From Pseudomonas fluorescens (GTDB lineage Bacteria > Pseudomonadota > Gammaproteobacteria > Pseudomonadales > Pseudomonadaceae): DNA of 64,000 nt. The notes beneath the pieces were generated by a model, which searched no databases, was not told the origin of the DNA, and was given only the letters and a program-made list of their open reading frames with translations. The stretch lies in the NCBI RefSeq assembly GCF_001708445.1, contig NZ_CP015637.1, positions 5,953,001 to 6,017,000 on the forward strand. The letters run 5' to 3'. Of the stretch, positions 47,081-55,269 are shown piece by piece. Position 1 is the first letter of the stretch. Every line of letters starts with the position of its first letter. The translations under genes and the position numbers were made by a program.

Positions 47081-47506
47081 ATGGCATTGGCTCCTTTTCA
47101 CCTGGCAATCCCAGTATTCGACCTGGCCGCCGCGCGGCACTTCTACGCTGAAGTCTTTGGCCTGGAGGAGGGGCGGTCGAGCGAGCACTGGGTTGACTTC
47201 AATTTCTTCGGCCACCAATTGGTCATCCACGAACACCCGAAAACCGCCTCTCAAGCAGCGGCGCATACCAATGCAGTGGACGGCCACCACGTGCCGGTCC
47301 CGCATTTTGGCGTGGTGCTGGGCTGGGAAGACTGGCATGCCCTGGCCGAGCGTTTGCAGGCGCGGGAGACGAAGTTTGTGTTGGAACCGCACATTCGGTT
47401 CAAGGGGCAGGTGGGGGAGCAGGCGACGTTGTTCCTGTTTGATCCGTGCGGGAATGCGCTGGAGTTCAAGGCGTTTCGGGATATGGGGCAGTTGTTTGCG
47501 AAGTGA
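47081..47506 (+). CDS. VOC-family (glyoxalase/dioxygenase-fold) protein
   Basis: 141 aa. One vicinal-oxygen-chelate domain: [22 protein letters not shown] at the start, [14 protein letters not shown] in the middle and [15 protein letters not shown] at the end, supplying His and Glu metal ligands. Reaction not predictable. Probably regulated by the divergent LysR. Confidence 0.88.
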   Translation: MALAPFHLAIPVFDLAAARHFYAEVFGLEEGRSSEHWVDFNFFGHQLVIHEHPKTASQAAAHTNAVDGHHVPVPHFGVVLGWEDWHALAERLQARETKFVLEPHIRFKGQVGEQATLFLFDPCGNALEFKAFRDMGQLFAK

Positions 47507-47568
47507 TGACTGTATTTCGCACGGTCTTTCTTCCAGTAGAGACGCAGCGTCGAGCCGACGCTGGCGCA

Positions 47569-49329
47569 TCAATCCAGCAGGTGCTTTAACGCAGCGACGC
47601 CAACAGGCGGCTCCGCCGTCCAGGGAACCACAATGACAGCATGGCTGGTTTGGTCGGCTACTCGCGTCATCTGTTTTTGCTCGCTATCCAGGCGCGCGCG
47701 CAGCAGCGGGTCGGTGGTGGCTGTAGCCAATAGTGACTTATTGACCACCCATGCATACGGTTCGATGTTGGCCCTGCGCAAGTCATCTTGCAGCGCTGCC
47801 GCCTGAGACACAGGTGTGGCTTCGGGCAGTGTCACAAGGAGAATTTTGGTGTAGTTGGCATCTTGCAGGCGCATCAATGGCGTAACGATATGGTCCGAGG
47901 CTCGGCCTTTGAATTCCCGAAGCATCTGGCGGTGATAGGCGCCTGTGGCATCCATCAGTAGCAAGGAATGCCCCGTGGGGGCGGTGTCCAGTACCACGAA
48001 CGAGGTCCTGGCTTGAGAAACCACGCGGGAGAACGCGTGGAAGACGGCGACCTCTTCGGTACAGGGGGAGCGAAGGTCCTCGATGAGCAAGGCTATTTCA
48101 GCTTCCGTCAGGGTCGGCGCGCGGGACGCCACGATCTTGTCTACGTATTTTTGGGTCTCGACCTTAGGGTCAATGCGGCCAACGCTAAGCCCTTTCACAT
48201 CGGCATTGAGGGTCACGGCCAGATGCGCCGCAGGGTCAGTGGTGCTTAGGTGCACGGACTTGCCGTGCTGCACCAGGCCCAGGGCGACGGCGGCGGCAAT
48301 AGTGGTTTTGCCAACCCCACCTTTGCCCATGACCATGATCAACCCGCGTTCATCATTCGCAAGCTCGGCGATCAGCTCCGAGAGCGTGTGATGTTCCAGG
48401 CGTGAGGGCGCTTGAGTTGCAGTACTTGTTGGCCTGGCAGGCTCCGGGGCAAGCAGTCCGCGAAGCGCGGGCAAACCAACGGAATCTACGGCCTTGAGCG
48501 AAATATAGTCGGCTGAAAGCTGGCGCAGTGAAGCTGGCATCTGGTCGAGCGCCCGTTGGCCAACAGCCTCGATCGCTGCTGCGATCGGGTCATTCAAATC
48601 GCTGCGTTTGAACACCGCGTTTACCACTAAACGCTGGTTGACCAGACCCAAGTCACGGAGCTCGTCGGAGGAGTGCGCAGCCTCGTCGAGCGCGCCTTTG
48701 TCAGAGCGAGTGACTAGCACAACGGTGGTCAGGGCTGAATTGTTGAGCGCCGCCAACGCCTGCTTGAAAAGCTGCTCCTGCATTTTCAAACCCGAGTGCG
48801 GCCCCAGGCATGACGCGCCACGGTCATTGCCTTCCAAAAAACCGCTCCACGCTTTTGGCAGGCTCAACAGTCTAAGCGTGTGCCCCGTGGGCGCGGTATC
48901 GAACACGACATAATCGTAGGCTGCTGCGCCTTCTGACAGGAGGTGGGCAAACTCATCGAAGGTTGCGATTTCGGTCGTGCATGCCCCCGAAAGTTGCTCG
49001 CGTACCAAAGCAATATCCTGATCGCTGGCCTGGGAGCCCATTTGCTCGACTACCCGGGCTCGGTAGTCGATGGCGGCGGCCTCGGGGTCGATGTTCAGCA
49101 CGAACATCCCAGGCACCTCCGGCACTGCTACAGGCTGATTGCTCAGCTCGACACCGAGCATCTCATCAAGGTTCGAGGCGGCGTCTGTACTAACCAATAG
49201 CACCTGCTTGCCTGCATCAGCCAAAGCGATTGATACCGCAGTGGAGACCGACGTTTTGCCCACTCCGCCCTTGCCAGTGAAGAACATATATTTGGTGGGT
49301 TGATCGAGCAGTTTGATGGTGGGTTGCAT
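47569..49329 (-). CDS. arsA: Arsenical pump-driving ATPase ArsA
   Basis: 586 aa with two homologous ATPase halves: P-loops FTGKGGVGKTSVSTA (about residue 18) and VMGKGGVGKTTIAAA (about 332), and the DTAPTGH signature twice. The three metalloid-binding cysteines are all present in context (SGACTTEIATF, ASCLGPHSG, LRSPCTEEVAVF). ArsA energises ArsB arsenite export and takes arsenite from ArsD. No arsB, arsD, arsC or arsR is adjacent, which is unusual. It ends the backbone before the tRNA-borne element. Confidence 0.93.
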   Translation of the reverse strand: MQPTIKLLDQPTKYMFFTGKGGVGKTSVSTAVSIALADAGKQVLLVSTDAASNLDEMLGVELSNQPVAVPEVPGMFVLNIDPEAAAIDYRARVVEQMGSQASDQDIALVREQLSGACTTEIATFDEFAHLLSEGAAAYDYVVFDTAPTGHTLRLLSLPKAWSGFLEGNDRGASCLGPHSGLKMQEQLFKQALAALNNSALTTVVLVTRSDKGALDEAAHSSDELRDLGLVNQRLVVNAVFKRSDLNDPIAAAIEAVGQRALDQMPASLRQLSADYISLKAVDSVGLPALRGLLAPEPARPTSTATQAPSRLEHHTLSELIAELANDERGLIMVMGKGGVGKTTIAAAVALGLVQHGKSVHLSTTDPAAHLAVTLNADVKGLSVGRIDPKVETQKYVDKIVASRAPTLTEAEIALLIEDLRSPCTEEVAVFHAFSRVVSQARTSFVVLDTAPTGHSLLLMDATGAYHRQMLREFKGRASDHIVTPLMRLQDANYTKILLVTLPEATPVSQAAALQDDLRRANIEPYAWVVNKSLLATATTDPLLRARLDSEQKQMTRVADQTSHAVIVVPWTAEPPVGVAALKHLLD

Positions 49330-49571
49330 GGCGTGCTGGCCTCCCCGCGGAGCAGAACTGAGGCTCAGAGTTTAGACCGATGTTCTGCACCTCCAGTTTA
49401 TTTTATGAATCAAGCGGACAGGTTTAGCCCAGCGATGCAAACAGTCCAGCCCAGCATAGGGTTGCTATGTCTATTCACGGCGGGGAGCAGAAGGCGTTCT
49501 TCCTCCGGCGATAACCTTCGGTCACGATCACTTGGACCGTTGGACTGTATATGAGGTTGATACGCCAGAAA

Positions 49572-49598
49572 CGCAAAAGCCGCGCAATGCGCGGCTTT
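49572..49598 (-). terminator. Displaced native tRNA terminator
   Basis: Minus strand AAAGCCGCGC-ATT-GCGCGGCTTT followed by TGCG. It lies 6 bp beyond the displaced tRNA 3' end, i.e. where the tRNA terminator stood before insertion of the 12.4-kb element. Confidence 0.85.
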
Positions 49599-49603
49599 GG
49601 AGT

Positions 49604-49652
49604 TGGTGGGCCCACACGGACTTGAACCGTGGACCAAAGGATTATGAGTCCT
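49604..49652. repeat. Left attachment-site repeat (3' part of tRNA)
   Basis: 49 bp identical to 61931-61979: from the CCA end through the T arm and into the anticodon (TGGTGGGCCC...ATGAGTCCT). Beyond 49652 the sequence diverges (TTTTTAT against CTGCTCT), so no full tRNA exists here. This is the target duplication made by site-specific integration into the tRNA gene. Confidence 0.95.
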
Positions 49653-49790
49653 TTTTATTTCTGTATCACTTTCTGTGTCATACACACAGGATTTGTCCAT
49701 AAGCTGCTGATTTAAAGCGTTATACCGTTATTAAACCGTATAGTTTGTATTCTTGAGTGTCCCGGAGTAGGGTAACATTCCCTATGAGAA

Positions 49791-49810
49791 TGGCACGCAA
49801 AATGGCACGC
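49791..49810. repeat. Left copy of 20-bp repeat, likely integrase arm site
   Basis: TGGCACGCAAAATGGCACGC; itself two TGGCACGC units. 19 of 20 bases recur at 61851-61870 near the other end in the same orientation. It overlaps the ribosome-binding region of the integrase gene, so integrase may also control its own expression. Confidence 0.7.
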
Positions 49811-49812
49811 GC

Positions 49813-51198
49813 ATGACGACTAATATTGATAGGAAGGGAGCTAAGGCGAGCTTTCTTAAAGACATCCAGATCAAGAATATGAGCACGGGCACGCTGAGCG
49901 AAAAGCTCCAAGGTCTGCCTGGTACGATCTATTTTGAGCGTCGTGAAAACGGCAGCGTTGAGGCATACCTTCGCTACACTCCGAATGGGGGGCTGAGGCG
50001 AAAACGTAAGATTGGAGCCTTCCGTTTGACGGAAAGAGGTGGGGGGTTATCGCTTGCGGAAATTCGCGTTAGGGCTCGTGAGCTTGGAGAGATCGCTCGC
50101 GATCACGGAGATATTGAGGAGTACTTCGCTATTCGGGCTGAAGATGCTGCCCGTGCGAAGCGTAATGCTGAAAGGTTGCAAGTAGCCGAGTCGTCCCGCA
50201 GCTCTTTCTCTGAGCTATTCACCGATTACATTGAGGACCGCACGGGAATTGTCATGCCTGCTCAGATTAGGGATTTTGAAAATTATCTCAAAGGAGACCT
50301 TATCAAGCCATTTCCCGAGATCATGGATATGAAAGCTCGTGATATCGAGCCTACCCACATACAAGAGATCTTGAATAGGATTTGGAACAGGGGATCAGAG
50401 CGTCAAACCGAAAAGATTCGTTCAGCCCTGCATGCTGCTTTTGCCTTTGGACTGAAATGTGAGTACGCCGTTGGTAAGAAATCCGATAAAACTTATGGGC
50501 TGAAATCTAACCCGGTAGCATCGGTACCTGTTTCTAGAACAAAGAGCGCCAAAGATAGGGTTCTGTCAGATGATGAGCTAAGGCTTTTTTGGCAGACTAT
50601 CGGGAATACTGCGGGTGTGGGGCCGGTAGTTGCTTCGGCCATGAAATTTGTCATCGCGACCGGCGGCCAGAGAATTTCTCAGCTGGTAAGGCAGGATTGG
50701 AGTAGTTATGACTCAGCAGAAAAAACCTTTAGTATTCTTGATAGAAAAGGTAGAAATTCCAAGGCCAGAGTCGCCATTATTCCTTTAACGGACAGAGCGA
50801 TTTCAATTCTTGAAAATGTAAAAGCGCATAATTCTCCTGATTGTAAATTGCCGTTCACTACGAACGGAAAAACGAAAATAGACTCATCAACCTTCGTTAG
50901 TGCCGTTAATAAGTGGTTCGATTCTGATAACTCGACGGTCGATGGCAAAAAATTGTCAAAATTCACACCAGGAGATTTGAGGCGAACTCTCACTCAATTT
51001 ATGCAAAAAGAATGTATTGATGATGAAAGTAGCGACTTACTTCAAAATCATGGTTTGAGTGGAGTGGTGGCAAGGCATTATCGAAACAATCCAGAAGCAG
51101 CGATTCCCAGGAATCGTAAGACTATTGCAGCCTTGGAAATCGCACTCTCGCGTGTGCTTGATGGGGCGGATGAGGGAAAACTCAATGAAAAAAGATAA
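49813..51198 (+). CDS. int: Tyrosine integrase (tRNA-targeting, P4-like)
   Basis: 461 aa. An N-terminal arm-binding region (to about residue 110), core-binding domain (about 165-255) and catalytic domain (about 265-450). Catalytic residues: Arg287 (ATGGQRISQL), Arg390 (TPGDLRRT), His413 (LLQNHGLS), His422-Tyr423 nucleophile (ARHYR). The His expected at the first position of HxxR is Gly387. It lies beside the left repeat, i.e. next to the displaced fragment, and reads inward. Its stop overlaps the next gene start. Confidence 0.92.
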   Translation: MTTNIDRKGAKASFLKDIQIKNMSTGTLSEKLQGLPGTIYFERRENGSVEAYLRYTPNGGLRRKRKIGAFRLTERGGGLSLAEIRVRARELGEIARDHGDIEEYFAIRAEDAARAKRNAERLQVAESSRSSFSELFTDYIEDRTGIVMPAQIRDFENYLKGDLIKPFPEIMDMKARDIEPTHIQEILNRIWNRGSERQTEKIRSALHAAFAFGLKCEYAVGKKSDKTYGLKSNPVASVPVSRTKSAKDRVLSDDELRLFWQTIGNTAGVGPVVASAMKFVIATGGQRISQLVRQDWSSYDSAEKTFSILDRKGRNSKARVAIIPLTDRAISILENVKAHNSPDCKLPFTTNGKTKIDSSTFVSAVNKWFDSDNSTVDGKKLSKFTPGDLRRTLTQFMQKECIDDESSDLLQNHGLSGVVARHYRNNPEAAIPRNRKTIAALEIALSRVLDGADEGKLNEKR

Positions 51199-52204
51199 AA
51201 ATGAAATTCTAAGCTTTGAGTTGAATAATAGATTTGTCTCAACGCCGATTTATGCGGCAGGGATGAATGAGGCTCTAAATCATTTGGCCCCTCACATTAG
51301 TTATAGTCAAAGAAAAGACCTGTGTTTCAGAAAGTTGGCGCTTGAATCGGGTGAGATAAGCGAGCAATCATTTATTCAATATGCTGTAGAGTTAACAGTG
51401 TGCGCTCATTTCGCAAATTTATTTCCGGCAGATTTTATATATGAGGAAAAGGTAAACCCGCCAAAAGATGTTGATTGTACTGTTCGAGTGGGGTGCTATA
51501 AATATAATATAGAAGTTAAGTGTGCAGACTTTACAAAAAAAGAAGCCGTTGATGAAAGTGAAGGCTTCAAAATTGGTGCGCTTGGTCGATTATCTGATTA
51601 TGCAGAAGTCGTAGCTGATCTTCAGAAGCTATTCTTATTGGATGGCCATCCCCTCTCCGCGCAGCGGCATATGGATAATAATCTCAAAGACTTTCTCATC
51701 TCTGCTCACGGTAAGTTTTCCCCAGAAACTTCTGAGGATGAACTAAATGTTCTAGTTGTTGGTTGTGATGATGCTATGGATATGCAGAAATGGCACTCAT
51801 ATCTTTATGGCGTCCAAGGGCTATTTACTGATGAGTCATATGCAGATAAATCGACATATAGCCGAGTAGATTTAGTGCTGCTGACGAACCTCTATCATAG
51901 GCATAAGAGTCCTGCTTCGAAAGATAAAGTAACCGGGCATTGGAAATTAAGTGAGGCCTTTTGCTTGCTGTGCGCTAACCCCTATTCTGGTAAGCCTTAC
52001 AAAACCGCTTATGAGTTTTCGAAAACTGTGCGGCATCACAATAATGAGTGGAATGACTATATGGTTGGGGAAGGAGAACCAGATTTTATTTTGAAAGGCA
52101 TCGGTATTCCAGCATACGTAGTGAGCCAGCTCCAGGCTAACGGAATCTATTATTTTCAGCCTTCTGAAACACAAGTGGATGATCAAGGCGACAATCAGCG
52201 CTGA
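51185..52204 (+). CDS. PD-(D/E)XK nuclease-like protein of unknown function
   Basis: 339 aa from the ATG at 51185, overlapping the last 14 bp of the integrase gene, so the two are coupled. A PD-(D/E)XK-type active-site pattern is visible: Asp97 (PPKDVDCTV), then Glu110-x-Lys112 (YNIEVKCADF), with a possible helix-A Glu69. The rest shows no family I know. AT-rich codon use unlike the backbone. Convergent with an XRE regulator 12 bp away. It could be a restriction-type defence nuclease, but no methyltransferase accompanies it; an Holliday-junction or plasmid-maintenance role is possible. Confidence 0.65.
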   Translation: MKKDKNEILSFELNNRFVSTPIYAAGMNEALNHLAPHISYSQRKDLCFRKLALESGEISEQSFIQYAVELTVCAHFANLFPADFIYEEKVNPPKDVDCTVRVGCYKYNIEVKCADFTKKEAVDESEGFKIGALGRLSDYAEVVADLQKLFLLDGHPLSAQRHMDNNLKDFLISAHGKFSPETSEDELNVLVVGCDDAMDMQKWHSYLYGVQGLFTDESYADKSTYSRVDLVLLTNLYHRHKSPASKDKVTGHWKLSEAFCLLCANPYSGKPYKTAYEFSKTVRHHNNEWNDYMVGEGEPDFILKGIGIPAYVVSQLQANGIYYFQPSETQVDDQGDNQR

Positions 52205-52215
52205 AGTGTCAGCAT

Positions 52216-52461
52216 TTACAGTCCCGAGTCACGCAACAGATCCGAAGCTTGGCATTCTAGAGCGTTGCCAATTCTGAGTATATTTAGAATTGTCACATTA
52301 CGTTCTCCTCTCTCTATCTTTCCCATATGAGAGCGATCTATTTCCGCCGCGTCTGATAAAGCCTCCTGAGAGAGGCGTAGCGCTTTTCTTCGAGCACGAA
52401 TTGCCTCGCCTAAGCGAACCAGCGCTCCGTCCTTATCTGACCCAACTGAGATTCTTGCCAT
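52216..52461 (-). CDS. XRE-family helix-turn-helix regulator
   Basis: 81 aa from the ATG at 52461; an in-frame ATG at 52488 would add 9 residues and neither has a clear ribosome site. One HTH_3 domain: LGEAIRARRKALRLSQEALS, then IDRSHMGKIERGERNVTILN. Such compact XRE proteins act as controllers of restriction-modification and other defence genes. It faces the nuclease-like gene tail to tail. Confidence 0.85.
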   Translation of the reverse strand: MARISVGSDKDGALVRLGEAIRARRKALRLSQEALSDAAEIDRSHMGKIERGERNVTILNILRIGNALECQASDLLRDSGL

Positions 52462-52627
52462 GGGGTAAATCTGACAGGTAAGATGCATTTACGGCCACGG
52501 CATTTACGACCCATTTCGGCATTCTGGTGATCGCTTCGCTCGAACGCTACACCGGAGTGAGTGGTGGGTCCTGAGGCGCTAAGCGGGACGTAGCAAATCA
52601 CTCATAACCTTTTATGACGGCGCCTAT

Positions 52628-53269
52628 ATGAGATTCGAAGCAGGGATATTTGAAGTACTGAGCGCAGATCAGAGCAGTGTGATCCACGGGGATGCTGACT
52701 CTATCGAGACAACACATTTTAAAGAGGCTTGGTTAAAAAACTTGAGGGACCACTCGACAAAAAAAGTGGTGCTTACTAATTCTAGCACTCCTCTCGTCGC
52801 CGGAAGGAAGATAGGCCTAGCGTTTCTGAATAATGAACTAATCGCATTCAAACGAGGAAGTGAAATCCCGGTTGAAGACCCAGTGCAAGGTAAAGCACTG
52901 CTAAACACGCCAAAGGCGATCCTGCTGGCTATCATATATGCAGTGTGTTTAAGCGTTCCAGTATTCGGCTACATAGGTGGCATCGTTATAGGTGGAGGGG
53001 CTCTAATCTCCGGTAAAAATATCCTCGGTCGCTACAGCAAGAACCCGTTTAATCGGCTATATGCTTTGTTTCTGTTGATTATGAGCATTGCGGTCTGGTT
53101 CCCTGTGCAATATATACACGGAGATATGGATAGGCTCATTGATATCCATATGCAATTCGCAACATGGTTGGTAATCGTTACCGTGATTTTCCAGTATATT
53201 AAGTTGCGCGTTGAAAAAAATTACTTTACCCGTGCCTGTGTGGAGCTAAATTCGGCTTGGCCTAGTTAA
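52628..53269 (+). CDS. Membrane protein of unknown function
   Basis: 213 aa. A soluble N-terminal part (about 95 residues, ending LAFLNNELIAFKRGSEI) is followed by three to four hydrophobic segments (about residues 98-128, 142-160 and 172-190). No family recognised. It stands alone between the XRE gene and the mobilisation genes, on the opposite strand to the latter. Possible cargo or exclusion function; inference only. Confidence 0.7.
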   Translation: MRFEAGIFEVLSADQSSVIHGDADSIETTHFKEAWLKNLRDHSTKKVVLTNSSTPLVAGRKIGLAFLNNELIAFKRGSEIPVEDPVQGKALLNTPKAILLAIIYAVCLSVPVFGYIGGIVIGGGALISGKNILGRYSKNPFNRLYALFLLIMSIAVWFPVQYIHGDMDRLIDIHMQFATWLVIVTVIFQYIKLRVEKNYFTRACVELNSAWPS

Positions 53270-53290
53270 TGATTTTTCATTCGTAGTTGT

Positions 53291-53614
53291 TTAGAGGGCG
53301 GTAGCCCGCCCTCTTTGCATCTTCAGTGTGTGGCAGGTAGTAGTGGTGTCCCCTGTAGCTTTGCTTCCTTTAGCGCCTTTTGAATCACGGGACGTTTCTA
53401 AAGGGCTATTTCTTTCAGCTGGAGATCGAGGTATGTAATCATAATGGGCAGGGTATGATATACCGAGATCAATACCTAAAGCGTTGATTTTCTCTGCCAT
53501 GGAGATTTGAGATAGCAAAAGCTGGTAATAAGTAATCGATTTCTGAAGGCGTGCTATTTCTGCGATCAAGATACCCGTCTGATTGTTTGTTTGATTACTT
53601 GTAGTCTCTCTCAT
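53291..53614 (-). CDS. Hypothetical protein in the mobilisation operon
   Basis: 107 aa. The N-terminal half is helical and likely coiled-coil (GILIAEIARLQKSITYYQLLLSQ); the C-terminal half is polar and low complexity, rich in Ser, Thr, Lys, Gly. Its start overlaps the stop of the preceding 66-aa membrane protein gene (ATGA), so it is the last gene of the mobC-mobA series. Function unknown. Confidence 0.6.
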   Translation of the reverse strand: MRETTSNQTNNQTGILIAEIARLQKSITYYQLLLSQISMAEKINALGIDLGISYPAHYDYIPRSPAERNSPLETSRDSKGAKGSKATGDTTTTCHTLKMQRGRATAL

Positions 53615-53811
53615 GTTAAATTTCTCATGTAGTGTAAGAACGAAGTATATAGAATTTTAAAAACCTCTATATAGATAAAGAAGCAACCAATCATTGCTAT
53701 TGTCACGAGCCATTGAGCAACGGCAGAGACGCGCCTTTCCGAGTTTTCTATTAACATTTGATCAATGTAATCGGGATATTCTGAATCGTTTATTTGAGAT
53801 TTGATTTGCAT
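53611..53811 (-). CDS. Small membrane protein downstream of the relaxase
   Basis: 66 aa from the ATG at 53811, the first after the relaxase stop; a longer frame to 53889 overlaps mobA. A polar N-terminal segment is followed by one hydrophobic helix (about residues 33-55; VAQWLVTIAMIGCFFIYIEV). Coupled to the next gene by ATGA. Function unknown. Confidence 0.6.
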   Translation of the reverse strand: MQIKSQINDSEYPDYIDQMLIENSERRVSAVAQWLVTIAMIGCFFIYIEVFKILYTSFLHYMRNLT

Positions 53812-54033
53812 AAGATTTAGTCCTAAATTAGTGCTCAAGGTCAAAAGATTTTCGCGACGCGACTGCTTCTCTGTTCGCTCGCGCAACATTTTTTTGATTT
53901 ATCTCATTCCCTTCCGCGCGTTTCATGCGCAAGACCCTATCAGCTTCTGGATCGCCTGAATCTACCGAGTCTCCGCCAAATCCTAAAGCCGCTATAGGCG
54001 CTGAGGGAACAGACGCATATAATGCTTTTGAAA

Positions 54034-54204
54034 CTACGGTCTCAATGGTTGGATTTGCAGATTTAAGAATTGAAGCTCCCTGCTTAACAATTTCAGTTGA
54101 ATCTCGAAAGCACGAATTTGTTGCGAAAGTCCCGTGTTTTGTAATTCCAATTGTTCGTTCTGCCGCTGTAATAATTTGATCAATGTGTCTTCCAAAAGTG
54201 TCAT
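54034..54204 (-). CDS. MbeD-like coiled-coil protein nested in mobA
   Basis: 56 aa; its ATG follows the stop of the nested mobB-like gene directly (TAAATG). It begins MTLLEDTLIKLLQRQNEQLE and continues as Leu/Gln/Glu heptads to the end, with no Cys, Trp or Tyr. Size, start and heptads resemble MbeD of ColE1, which also lies inside mbeA in another frame directly after mbeB. MbeD affects entry exclusion/mobilisation in ColE1. Too short for usual gene callers. Confidence 0.72.
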   Translation of the reverse strand: MTLLEDTLIKLLQRQNEQLELQNTGLSQQIRAFEIQLKLLSRELQFLNLQIQPLRP

Positions 54205-54513
54205 TTAGACCCCCATGTTTATTAGGATTGCGATTTGGGCTATTATCAGTAATGTTGCTCCGGCACCCATAAATTTGGCTAATTTCCAAAATTTCGCCGT
54301 GCTTTGCCCTATTGATGTTTCGTAAGCTTTTATAATCTTCGCTATTTCGCGAGATTCTAAGTGCTTTTCCGAAACGTTTTTCGATAAAGCTTTGACGCTC
54401 AGTGAGTGCTGCTTTATATCTTCGAGCAACGTTAGGTTTTGCGAGATAGCTTTCTCGTTCTGTAGTTTTTGTTTTTGTATTTGTAAGCTCAGATGCGCTA
54501 GTGAATCGCTCAT
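54205..54513 (-). CDS. MbeB-like membrane-anchored protein nested in mobA
   Basis: 102 aa wholly inside the relaxase gene in a different frame. The first ~75 residues are polar and helical/coiled-coil (MSDSLAHLSLQIQKQKLQNE); a single hydrophobic helix follows (about 81-101; MGAGATLLIIAQIAILINMG). ColE1 MbeB has the same plan: nested in mbeA, coiled-coil, C-terminal hydrophobic segment; it stabilises the relaxosome. Functional identity is by position and architecture. Confidence 0.75.
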   Translation of the reverse strand: MSDSLAHLSLQIQKQKLQNEKAISQNLTLLEDIKQHSLSVKALSKNVSEKHLESREIAKIIKAYETSIGQSTAKFWKLAKFMGAGATLLIIAQIAILINMGV

Positions 54514-55269
54514 GGTAAATCTCTCCTTTAAGTCTTATTGCCTTGTCCGCTCCTGGGGCTTTTATAGACAAATAGTCTTTGCCTGCACGAGTAATTTCGA
54601 ACCCTGCCGTTTTTGCCAAATCAATCAGCTCTTGGCGATTATCAATTGCGCCATCGATAACCGCCTGTTTAAAGAAAGCATTTAGTGTTTCTCGTGTGGC
54701 TTTATTATCAGCTGGGGCCCATTCAGGCTCTTTGGTTACTCTGGCGCGCATAGGATCGCGCGGATCGTCCAACCCATATTTGACGTTAATAAGGTCTGTG
54801 AAAGCATCCATTTGCCTATATTTCCCATCACCTGGTGGTGCTGGGTTCCAGGCACGGTCAACCTCGTAATTATGCCGAGGTAAAACGTAGTGAAGTTCAA
54901 GTCGATCTAGGTGGGTATGAGCGACGATCAAGATGTGCTGGTGCTCTTGGGAAATTCCCGCAAATAGCATCTCTTTCAGACGGTGTGTGATATCGGCTAT
55001 TGAAGACTCTAGGCCAGCTGATTTAATTTTATCGGTGTCGTCTTTGGTGAACGACACAACACCACTGGTATATTTGTGCTTATGATCAAGTGCGTCGATC
55101 ATCTGTTTCATCAATTCAGGGCTGCCCTCGATCACTTTTGGCAATGGGTTCCTTAGTGCCCACGCGGCTCCCTATTTATCAAAGTAGTTTTCATCGATCA
55201 TATAATTGACTGGGCCGCTACCGCCGCCCCCGCCACTCCCTGAGTGGCAACTGAAGCCGTGCATTGCCA

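Noticed and set aside
49604..49652. A second tRNA gene
   Set aside because: Only the 3' half and anticodon are present; the sequence departs from the tRNA after 49652 with no D arm or acceptor 5' strand. It is the displaced att copy.
49410..49700. 96-aa frame crossing the left att repeat
   Set aside because: It runs through the tRNA fragment and terminator, has no ribosome site and no protein-like features.
51185..52461. Type II restriction-modification system
   Set aside because: There is no methyltransferase motif (no DPPY or PC motif) in any gene of the element; only a nuclease-like pattern and an XRE protein are present.
53828..55144. An intact relaxase gene starting at TTG 55144
   Set aside because: The TTG product would lack the glycine-rich start and the catalytic tyrosine, which are found in the same frame upstream of the TAG.
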